Shown here in pieces: positions 1 to 6,247 of a DNA stretch of 25,120 nucleotides. Numbering within the stretch: position 1 is the stretch's first letter; the number at the start of each line of letters is the position of its first letter. Both the position numbers and the translations under genes were made by a program. This DNA is from a virus, in the IMG/VR virus record IMGVR_UViG_2162886007_000033, positions 1 through 25,120 of that record, one strand, 5' to 3'. Under the pieces are notes generated by a model that was given only the letters and a program-made list of their open reading frames with translations, made no database searches and had not been told where the DNA came from.

Positions 1-1
1 G

Positions 2-1480
2 GATCGCTGGATGACGTACAGCGAAGAAGCACAGACCCAGTACATGGTCGCGCTCAATGACCGCCTGCGTGTCGATCCCGGCTTCCATTCCAAATCGTTC
101 CCGCACCTGACGCAGCGCTACGAAAAGGACTGGAAGGGTCGCATCAAGGTCGTCAAGCGCATCATCCCACATGGCTACACGTTCAACTACGATCCGCCCG
201 AGTACATCAGTTTCATCACGCCCCAGCTGCAGGACATCTTCACTCAGGTAAAGCAGCAGACGTTCTTTGTGTCCAACAAGGAACAGGCGGTGCAGCTGGG
301 TGCCAACCCGGAAGAGAAAATTAAGACGGGCGTAGTGATGCCCGACTACCTGAAGAAGCTGGTGATCCCGATTGGTGATAGCCGGTATAAGCTGGGTATC
401 GGTGGCCTGCATAGTCAGGAATCCAACGTCGCGCACAAGACCGTTCCTGGCGTGTGGACGATGCGCACGGCTGACGTGACCAGCTACTACCCGTCGCTGA
501 TCATCAAGCTGCGGCTGATCCCCGATGCGCTGGGTCCGCTGTTCGCTGAAATTTACGAAGACTTCTACAAAGAACGTCTGGACGCGAAGGCACGCGCCAA
601 GCAGCTGGCGAAGATTGCCGGGCTGTCTGCGGAAGAAGAAGCGCTGCTTGCGGAACTGCTAACTACCGAAGGCGGCCTGAAGATTGTGCTTAACGGCACG
701 TTCGGCAAGCTGTGGTCGTGCCACTCGATCTTCTTCGCACCGGAACACGGCGTGCACATCACCATGACCGGCCAGCTGTGCCTGTTGATGCTGATCGAGC
801 GCCTGCACTTGGCGGGCATCATGGTGGTATCGGCGAACACTGACGGTATCGAAATGAAAATCCCGCACGGGCTGGAAGGCGTGTGCGACATGATCATCAA
901 GTGGTGGGAGAACGCCACCGGCCTGAACATGGAAATGGAAGACTACCTGGCGTTGTACTCGCGCGACGTGAACAACTACATCCGCGTAAACGGCGACGGC
1001 TCGGTGAAACGCAAGGGGACGTATCGCAGCAGCGGTGTCATGGAAAACAAGACGCCGAAGTACGACATCTGCGCCGACGCGGTGGTGGAGTTCCTGAAGT
1101 CTGGGAAGCCGGTCGCCACTACGATCAGCGAATGTCGTGACATCAGGAAGTTTGTCGAAGCACGCAAGGCTGGTAACGCCGGGTACTACAGCACGCCGCA
1201 GAACCCGGTGATCGCAAAGAAGATCGAGAACGGCGACAAGTCAGAATCGGTCTACGAAAGCGGCGGTGTGTTCCTTGGTAAAGCGGTGCGCTGGTACATC
1301 GGCAACGGCCGCCAGGGCTGCTACATCGCCAATCACAAGGGTCAGCAGGTGGCCGGTACGGAAGGTTGCGTACCGTGCATGTTGTTGCCTGCAGACTTCC
1401 CCAGAGATGTGAACATTCAGTTTTACATCGACACCGCCGAATTGATGTTGGAAGAAATCGGTTTCGGCATTCCATTCTGA
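2..1480 (+). CDS. DNA polymerase, family B-like, C-terminal palm part (5' end cut off by window)
   Basis: Replicative DNA polymerase fragment. The reading frame is open to the first base of the window, so the first ATG at 11 is probably internal and the exonuclease part lies upstream. Family B polymerase signatures appear in the right order: motif A DVTSYYPS (nt 473-496), motif B with K...LNGTFGKL (LNGTFGKL at nt 689-712) and motif C SANTDGIEM (NTDG at nt 836-847). A KRKGTY segment about 60 residues later resembles the KxY motif. Motif C reads NTDG instead of the usual DTDS; the second Asp, which binds catalytic metal in the family, is kept. The Asp of motif A is also kept. It is the first gene of a small + strand operon; the next gene starts 7 bases after its stop. 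Family assignment rests on motifs only. A protein-primed or otherwise divergent subfamily cannot be excluded. Confidence 0.88.
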   Translation, partial: DRWMTYSEEAQTQYMVALNDRLRVDPGFHSKSFPHLTQRYEKDWKGRIKVVKRIIPHGYTFNYDPPEYISFITPQLQDIFTQVKQQTFFVSNKEQAVQLGANPEEKIKTGVVMPDYLKKLVIPIGDSRYKLGIGGLHSQESNVAHKTVPGVWTMRTADVTSYYPSLIIKLRLIPDALGPLFAEIYEDFYKERLDAKARAKQLAKIAGLSAEEEALLAELLTTEGGLKIVLNGTFGKLWSCHSIFFAPEHGVHITMTGQLCLLMLIERLHLAGIMVVSANTDGIEMKIPHGLEGVCDMIIKWWENATGLNMEMEDYLALYSRDVNNYIRVNGDGSVKRKGTYRSSGVMENKTPKYDICADAVVEFLKSGKPVATTISECRDIRKFVEARKAGNAGYYSTPQNPVIAKKIENGDKSESVYESGGVFLGKAVRWYIGNGRQGCYIANHKGQQVAGTEGCVPCMLLPADFPRDVNIQFYIDTAELMLEEIGFGIPF

Positions 1481-1487
1481 GGCGACA

Positions 1488-1802
1488 ATGAAAATCATCT
1501 GGAAGTACGTTCTACCTGACAACTTCGTGGTGGACAAAAACACTGACGCAGTGATCGAAATGCCCAGCGGCTCGCGCATCGTGCACGTCGAAATACTGGA
1601 AGACGGTCGCACCGTGATCTGGGTCGAGTTCGCTGTTCCGCACGACTGGAACGGCAAGGCCAACATGCGAAAGAACTTCTTCCGGCGCACGGGTACTGGA
1701 CATGGTGCGCCGGATCGTTTCCACCACTTCCATTCGTTCGTGAGCGACAGTGGCACGTTCGTGTGGCACCTGTATAGGTTCGAAGACGATGCAACTGCCT
1801 GA
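1488..1802 (+). CDS. Conserved phage hypothetical protein (DUF7352-like)
   Basis: A 104-residue soluble protein of unknown function. It begins KIIWKYVLP and continues with IEMPSGSRIVHVEILEDGRTVIWVEF (given here in outline: a basic aromatic start, an MPxG turn, then beta-strand-like stretches). It ends with a GTGH segment and an SGTFVWHLYRFE tail. This pattern matches my memory of a small family common in phage genomes and catalogued as DUF7352; no biochemical role is known to me. The ATG is preceded by GAGG at a 5-base distance, and that site overlaps the polymerase stop codon, so translation is probably coupled. Its place beside the polymerase suggests a role in replication or the early phase, but that is only inference from position. 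Confidence 0.75.
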   Translation: MKIIWKYVLPDNFVVDKNTDAVIEMPSGSRIVHVEILEDGRTVIWVEFAVPHDWNGKANMRKNFFRRTGTGHGAPDRFHHFHSFVSDSGTFVWHLYRFEDDATA

Positions 1803-2046
1803 ACTTACCGGCGACGAACACGCCCTACTGGCCGCGCTGCTGACGCGTGAAATTCTGCGGCAGCGTGAATCGGAAAAGCTCGACATGAACAAGCGAGTAC
1901 CGGACTACGACGCTGCACGTTCCGCCGCCAGGTTGGCGGTGCGACTGCAGGCCATTCTGAGAAAAGTCAATGCAGCTGCCACCGCTACCCAACCTGCCGC
2001 TTCTGCCGCCACTCCCAGTTCTTCCGAAGTACGACCCGGACGCTGA
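1789..2046 (+). CDS. Small hypothetical protein, helical
   Basis: An 85-residue protein I do not recognise. The first 60 residues look alpha-helical (LTGDEHALLAALLTREI, then a basic and alanine-rich helix), and the tail from about residue 62 is low-complexity Ala/Thr/Pro/Ser. I chose ATG 1789, which overlaps the preceding gene by 14 bases. The alternative GTG at 1750 would overlap by 53 bases. The Shine-Dalgarno sequence is weak, so coupling to the upstream gene is likely. The low-complexity tail lies where the next reading frame (1970-2185) overlaps it, which may explain the odd composition. Confidence 0.6.
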   Translation: MQLPELTGDEHALLAALLTREILRQRESEKLDMNKRVPDYDAARSAARLAVRLQAILRKVNAAATATQPAASAATPSSSEVRPGR

Positions 2047-2185
2047 CGAAGGAGGTTTCACCCACGTACAGAAGAAAGGTCGCGACGACGCGCTGCTGCG
2101 TGTAGGCGACAAGCTGGCACACCTAACCCGAGCCGACTGCTACAGACTGATCGGCCAACTTGAAAGAGTCGCAAGGAGACTGTGA
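1970..2185 (+). CDS. Small hypothetical protein overlapping its neighbour
   Basis: A 71-residue frame that shares 77 bases with the preceding gene in a different phase. The N-terminus is proline- and leucine-rich, and the second half (KKGRDDALLRVGDKLAHL onwards) looks like an ordinary charged helix pair. It fills the space between 2047 and 2185, and its stop codon lies 1 base before the next start, which fits the tight packing of this operon. The ATG at 1970 is the only standard start in the frame. A strong AAGGAGG lies at 2049-2055, but no start codon in this frame follows it. The product and function are unknown, and the start is uncertain. Confidence 0.5.
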   Translation: MQLPPLPNLPLLPPLPVLPKYDPDADEGGFTHVQKKGRDDALLRVGDKLAHLTRADCYRLIGQLERVARRL

Positions 2186-2186
2186 T

Positions 2187-2552
2187 ATGCGCAACGTAAC
2201 CGTGTACGAAAACAAAGACGTGGTGATGGATGGCCAACTGGTCAAAAAGGTTCTGAGTGTCACCGCACCGACGCTGGAAGAACCCATCGCACGCATCGAA
2301 CTCCACATCGACGGTGCGCTGACGTTCACCCCGGAGAAATACACGCCGCCCCCGGTGATGCCGACTGCCGCGCCGGAACCGGCGATACGTTCGACGGACG
2401 TGTGGCATCTGCATCTGGAGGGTTACATCGACTACGACACGTACAAAAAGATCATGGGGTATTACTTCCCTAACCATGCCCAGATGAAACCACGCGTAGC
2501 AGCGGCTAGCGTGCCTCCTCCGCCAGCACCCCCTACTGGTGGCAACTGGTAA
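2187..2552 (+). CDS. Hypothetical protein with proline-rich linker and tail
   Basis: A 121-residue protein of unknown function. It has a compact N-terminal part (about residues 1-50) with alternating hydrophobic residues, a proline-rich linker (PPPVMPTAAPEP), a second short domain containing WHLHLEGYIDYDTYKKIMGYYF, and a Pro/Ala-rich end that finishes in GGNW. I start it at ATG 2187 because AAGGAG (2173-2178) sits 8 bases upstream. An in-frame start at 2160 would place that site inside the gene. It is the last gene before a strong terminator, so it closes the + strand operon. Nothing in it points to a particular enzyme activity. Confidence 0.75.
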   Translation: MRNVTVYENKDVVMDGQLVKKVLSVTAPTLEEPIARIELHIDGALTFTPEKYTPPPVMPTAAPEPAIRSTDVWHLHLEGYIDYDTYKKIMGYYFPNHAQMKPRVAAASVPPPPAPPTGGNW

Positions 2553-2556
2553 AAAG

Positions 2557-2585
2557 AAACCCCCGGCCTTGTTCCGGGGGTTTTT
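2557..2585 (+). terminator. Rho-independent terminator ending the + strand operon
   Basis: AAACCCCCGG (2557-2566) and CCGGGGGTTT (2574-2583) form a perfect 10-bp stem with a 7-base loop, followed by a T-rich run (TTTTTCTTT). It starts 4 bases after the stop codon of the preceding gene. The orientation fits termination of the + strand transcript that carries the polymerase. Confidence 0.93.
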
Positions 2586-2605
2586 CTTTGGTAAAGTGAA
2601 ACCCC

Positions 2606-3040
2606 ATGAACATCCTACTGGCCGCAATGCTGGCACTGGCCCCCAGCCCGGTTTACACCGAAACTTCGCACCCTGGCGAATCGCTGGACGCCTTTGCGGT
2701 CAGGATCGCCCCGAAGGCAGTCGAAGAGTCGCTAAAGGTTTCAGGGGAGATTTGCGGGGAGTTCCGCAAGGATGGTGATACCCATTCAGTTTCGTTCTAC
2801 ACCGTGGGCCACCAGACGGCGTGTTCCTACCTGCGTGAGCCGGGCCACGCGTACACCGGCATCACCTACCACACCCACATTTTCATCGGCCTGACCAACA
2901 GCGACACGCTGCGCCAGAAGCTCTACAGTCCGCGTTTCAGCACCGAAGACTACAGCCACCCCGGATACATGACCACCGGTAAGGTTACGTTGTTTCAGAG
3001 TGGCACCCCTGCATCTGTCCGCAAGGTCAGTAGTCGGTAA
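2606..3040 (+). CDS. Small, probably exported protein with a JAB/JAMM-like metal-site pattern
   Basis: A 144-residue protein. The first 17 residues (MNILLAAMLALAPSPVY) resemble a short signal sequence or membrane anchor, although no basic residue precedes the hydrophobic stretch. The mature part contains SGEICGEF (Glu48), the pair HTH at 89-91 and STED at 112-115. This recalls the E...HxH...SxxD pattern of JAB/JAMM metalloproteases and related domains (DUF4329-like). The gap between the histidines and SxxD is about 20 residues, longer than usual. Two cysteines (50 and 73) could form a disulfide in the periplasm. I recall similar short proteins in phages and genomes of Xanthomonas relatives, annotated as hypothetical. 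It sits alone between the early-operon terminator and the convergent structural operon, overlapping the latter by 14 bases. The metallohydrolase role is inference. Confidence 0.75.
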   Translation: MNILLAAMLALAPSPVYTETSHPGESLDAFAVRIAPKAVEESLKVSGEICGEFRKDGDTHSVSFYTVGHQTACSYLREPGHAYTGITYHTHIFIGLTNSDTLRQKLYSPRFSTEDYSHPGYMTTGKVTLFQSGTPASVRKVSSR

Positions 3041-3728
3041 GATCGACAACCATGTGCTGCGCACGTGGCTGATTGTACGCCGTGGGGAAAGGTGGGCGCG
3101 TTCCCCAGATAGTGTCATAAATCTGAGCGAAACTCAGTGTCACCTGTGTACCGTTGACCTGATGCAGTGACCCGTTGCCAACCACACGCCATGTACCTGC
3201 AGGGATCGGGTCGCTTTGGCTGAAGCTATCGATGACATGCGCAACACCCAGCTTACGCCCAGCTGGGCCATTGTACTGAAGTGATCCCCCGGCCTGATTG
3301 CTGATTTCGCCAACAATACGCAGCGGCTTCCACGCGCTGCTGTAGGCAATCTCACCGTTGTACTTGAAGATTTCAAAGCCGTAGTTCAGACGCGGCAGAC
3401 CAGCGTGTGGTGGCCCGAAGGCGAACCATTCCACAACCGCACCCTGCGCCGCCAGGTAAGCCCCGGCCAGACCGAACACCCAGTTGCCATTGGCATCCGT
3501 CACAGCATCACGGATAAAGATCGGTTGCGCGCAGTTCAGAACCATCAGCGGCGGATAACCGTAGTAGTTCGGGATGGTGATCGTTGCGAATGGGCCACCC
3601 GTGGTTGAAACATACGTCCACGGCGCACCAAGCATCACAGACCCCTTCCCAACCAACACGAAGTTGGAATAGTCGTTGGTGAACTGGATGTTGCCCGTTT
3701 CAGTGGCAGCAAAGAAACCTGCAGGCAT
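3027..3728 (-). CDS. Tail tip-associated protein with two copies of a small tip motif
   Basis: A 233-residue protein, the last gene of the structural operon. Residues 1-24 (MPAGFFAATETGNIQFTNDY) and a segment near residue 125 (YGFEIFKYNGEIAYSSAW, then KPLRIV) share a pattern: G-hydrophobic-x-hydrophobic, four or five residues, G-x-I, a Ser/Thr/Asp turn, then a basic or aromatic residue before a hydrophobic strand. The neighbouring upstream gene begins with the same pattern. This is the style of small phage proteins (DUF6453-like) found downstream of tail fibre genes. I start at ATG 3728, 1 base after the preceding stop, rather than further upstream. The C-terminal coding region overlaps the convergent gene by 14 bases. 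A role at the tail tip is inferred from position and the shared motif. Confidence 0.7.
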   Translation of the reverse strand: MPAGFFAATETGNIQFTNDYSNFVLVGKGSVMLGAPWTYVSTTGGPFATITIPNYYGYPPLMVLNCAQPIFIRDAVTDANGNWVFGLAGAYLAAQGAVVEWFAFGPPHAGLPRLNYGFEIFKYNGEIAYSSAWKPLRIVGEISNQAGGSLQYNGPAGRKLGVAHVIDSFSQSDPIPAGTWRVVGNGSLHQVNGTQVTLSFAQIYDTIWGTRPPFPTAYNQPRAQHMVVDLTDY

Positions 3729-3729
3729 G

Positions 3730-4014
3730 TCAATAGATTCCGTACATGATGTAACAGGCGTCACCGGCATCCCACGACAACGTGGTGCCCGATGCGAACG
3801 CCTGCGGAATTTTCCGAACGTCGCCGGAACCCTTGAACTTCTGTTGACTGATCACGATGGCGTAAGGCGTGCCCAATGAGAATTCGGGGACATTGATCGA
3901 TCCTGCCGCATGGTTGTCGCCGAGCGCAAAAGCGCCCAGCGACTGAGACAGGCGGGTGGTGTAGTCCACCATTAGCCGCCCCTGATCGTCCCATACTTGG
4001 ATGCCGGACGGCAT
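3730..4014 (-). CDS. Small tail tip-associated protein (DUF6453-like)
   Basis: A 94-residue protein starting MPSGIQVWDDQGRLMVDYTT, with a beta-rich remainder ending ACYIMYGIY. The opening matches the repeated motif of the next gene downstream and, from memory, a family of short phage proteins encoded after tail fibres. The start codon ATG overlaps the preceding TAA by one base (TAATG), so initiation is probably by termination-reinitiation. No signal peptide or membrane segment is visible. Position among fibre accessory genes suggests a tail tip or host-recognition role; the exact function is unknown. Confidence 0.72.
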   Translation of the reverse strand: MPSGIQVWDDQGRLMVDYTTRLSQSLGAFALGDNHAAGSINVPEFSLGTPYAIVISQQKFKGSGDVRKIPQAFASGTTLSWDAGDACYIMYGIY

Positions 4015-4499
4015 TACGGCCAGCCCTGCGTCACATCGTATGCCTGACAGAACGCGATCCCGTCCAGCAAATCGATTGCTTCGTGGTGCGCACGCTCGGC
4101 GGTGAAGCAAGCCTGTACGTGGTTGCTGATCGCCAGGGCGATACCCTGCAGCTGTTCGGCCGTCAGCTGCGTCCAACCACTTTGCGCTTTGAAGTCTACC
4201 GACTCCAACCCGCCCAGCTGGATCGCCGACAGAACGCCGCTCAGGCGGTTCTGGTCGTCAAGCGTGGTGCCAACCTGCACGCCGCCAATGGTGATCCCAC
4301 CAGTTTCGTGATTCCACCTGGCGGCCGTGGCGTCAGCTTTCAGCGAAGCCTTCCATTCTTCCAGCGAACGTTCCGGTTCCAAGGGCATCGGCGTGTTGTT
4401 CGCCAGCCATTCGGTCGGCCACAGGTAGTGGCCGCGCGGGATGAACTCGCCGGTTTCAACGCAACGGATGATGTCTTGATTTTTGGTAAGTTGATACAT
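4014..4499 (-). CDS. DUF4376 domain protein, fibre-associated
   Basis: A 161-residue protein. The N-terminal section contains a short region typical of fibre accessory proteins (VETGEFIPRGHYLWPTEWL). The C-terminal 100 residues have the DUF4376 layout: a WNHETGGITIGG strand pair, then Q.RLSGVLSAIQL, a W.QLTAEQLQGIALAISNHV helix and an acidic final helix. DUF4376 proteins are common beside phage tail fibre genes and may help fibre assembly, but this is not proven. I start at ATG 4499, two bases after the fibre stop, because GGAG lies 8 bases upstream; a longer in-frame extension to 4565 would overlap the fibre gene. The protein contains two cysteines and no membrane segment. Confidence 0.82.
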   Translation of the reverse strand: MYQLTKNQDIIRCVETGEFIPRGHYLWPTEWLANNTPMPLEPERSLEEWKASLKADATAARWNHETGGITIGGVQVGTTLDDQNRLSGVLSAIQLGGLESVDFKAQSGWTQLTAEQLQGIALAISNHVQACFTAERAHHEAIDLLDGIAFCQAYDVTQGWP

Positions 4500-4501
4500 G
4501 A

Positions 4502-6235
4502 TTAAAGCTCCGAATCTGCGGCCCACTGGAAGAACCCACCCCAGCGTCCGGCTGTGTTTGACCAAGAAACTTGATACCCGTTCATGCCAATGTTAGCCAC
4601 CGCTGCAGGTGTGGTTGATCCATCATCTTGTCCGATCATACCAACCGTTGGCGTATTGGTTGAACTCCACACCGCAATCGATGGGGTGTTGCGCTTAGTG
4701 GTCTTGAACGGAACACCAACAAAAATTTGCGATCCGGTGACAGACGACATACCGATGCAGAATCTGCCGAAATAGTTAGCCGCCGATGGGAGAACGTCAA
4801 TGTCAGGGCTTTTTTCGTAGTAGCGCTGACACAGGGTAAGTTCCACCGCATCACGTCTGAATTCGAACGGAGTTGCATTAGCACCAGCTTCCAGTTGCAG
4901 TTGGGTGAACCAGTACGTTCCGGATTTTTGACCGATTCCGCCAGCATCGCCCGCGCCGTCGTAATTCGCCCCGGCGTCTAGCCACAGGTTCAACCAAAGG
5001 CAGTTGTTCGCGGTGATCGTTTTTCCAACCACATGAGGGATGTCAAACGTCAACGTTACATAGTTCCACTGGTTAGCAACAACGTTGATCTTCTGCGCGT
5101 TGACCTTGACGATAGCAGACGCACCGGTTGTTCCGAAGGACTGATACAAACCAACAGAAATGGTAGTGGTTACATTGCCCCAGACCCAACCGCTAAACGT
5201 AGCTTTCCCGCCCGCCAGGGTAGACACATCTTCGATGCGCTGTACCATCAAGGCGTTGTTGTTTGCACCAGCAACGCTATTCACCGTTACCTGCATTGCA
5301 TTTTTGGGACGGCTTTGCAGCGTGTTAGGAATCCCGGTTCCGCCCGTTGACATCTGTGCCGATCCGATCTGCGAACCAGTACCCGACATGAACCATCGAT
5401 CAAGCCCATACCGGCCTGATGCCGCAACCGCGAAATTCGAACCGCGCTGGGCGAAACGGAAGTCACCGTTGATCAACTGATTACGGCCAATCATTCGTGC
5501 AGACAGCGCGGTATCAGCATCCGCACGCGCTGTCACTTCTGAAGTCAACGCCGTCGTGGATGCGGCACCGAGACTGGTAAGAGTCGCGGCCTTCGCCGTA
5601 GCGTCACCCTTCATAACGATTTCGTTGACAAAGGTACGCTTCCACGGGAATGCGTCCGTACCCAAGTCCATCACATTGGCTTGCAGCGGATAGAAATGGT
5701 TGTCCATCCGCCAACCGCCAGCACCTGCCAACGCACCCTTTGCGACACCTACGCGCATCAGTACATGACCGGCGCCGAACTGGATGTCATGGCGATACTG
5801 ATTGTTGATGTCGGCAGGATCGCCATTGCGCCCAACAATACCCGGATTACCGCCAGGGGTTTGTATCTCTACAAGGCCAACGGTGCCCGTGCGCTGGGTA
5901 AGGCTTCCGGTGAAAAGGGTCGCTCCGCTAAACGTCTTTGCACCGGCAATGGTTTCGTTGTTGCCATTACCAACAGCGTTGATCGAAGTACGAATACCGG
6001 CCGCATCAGATGCAGCAAGCATCGCCCGCGCGGCAGCACTGATCGTGTATGCAACCCACGTCGTACCGTTCCAGTACAACGCCTGATTGTTTGCGACAGA
6101 CACGCCCGACATGTCGGCAGCTTTCTGCAGTGCTGCGAAGTTGTCGTTGATTTTTCCGAATGCGGTGAACGCGTCGTCGCCGAAACTACCGTCCGGGTAC
6201 GGGGTGGTGCGATCAATTACCAGAAGCTGTGCCAT
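4502..6235 (-). CDS. Tail fibre / receptor-binding protein
   Basis: A 577-residue fibre. Residues 1-37 end in AFGKINDNFAAL, a common phage fibre N-terminus that probably attaches to the tail tip. A central part carries NNETIAGAKTFSG, a typical fibre repeat phrase, and low-complexity Ala/Gly/Thr stretches. From about residue 250 (RNQLINGDFRFAQRG) to 470 (ending in TPFEFRRDAVELTLCQRYY) there is a jelly-roll-like beta domain of the kind found in many phage tail proteins; this part resembles carbohydrate-binding modules. The last 100 residues are Ser/Thr/Gly-rich beta structure and probably form the receptor-contacting tip. A good site (AAAAGGA) lies 7 bases before ATG 6235. It follows the central tail protein by 12 bases. 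The receptor cannot be read from sequence. Confidence 0.85.
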   Translation of the reverse strand: MAQLLVIDRTTPYPDGSFGDDAFTAFGKINDNFAALQKAADMSGVSVANNQALYWNGTTWVAYTISAAARAMLAASDAAGIRTSINAVGNGNNETIAGAKTFSGATLFTGSLTQRTGTVGLVEIQTPGGNPGIVGRNGDPADINNQYRHDIQFGAGHVLMRVGVAKGALAGAGGWRMDNHFYPLQANVMDLGTDAFPWKRTFVNEIVMKGDATAKAATLTSLGAASTTALTSEVTARADADTALSARMIGRNQLINGDFRFAQRGSNFAVAASGRYGLDRWFMSGTGSQIGSAQMSTGGTGIPNTLQSRPKNAMQVTVNSVAGANNNALMVQRIEDVSTLAGGKATFSGWVWGNVTTTISVGLYQSFGTTGASAIVKVNAQKINVVANQWNYVTLTFDIPHVVGKTITANNCLWLNLWLDAGANYDGAGDAGGIGQKSGTYWFTQLQLEAGANATPFEFRRDAVELTLCQRYYEKSPDIDVLPSAANYFGRFCIGMSSVTGSQIFVGVPFKTTKRNTPSIAVWSSTNTPTVGMIGQDDGSTTPAAVANIGMNGYQVSWSNTAGRWGGFFQWAADSEL

Positions 6236-6247
6236 GTTAGTTTCCTT

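Noticed and set aside
2049-2055. Strong AAGGAGG ribosome-site sequence inside the small-gene cluster
   Set aside because: No ATG, GTG or TTG in a useful open frame follows at 5-10 bases, so it is probably chance or only a pause site.
2539-2778. A + strand open frame running through the terminator
   Set aside because: It reads through the hairpin and overlaps two better-supported genes, with no ribosome site or recognisable content.
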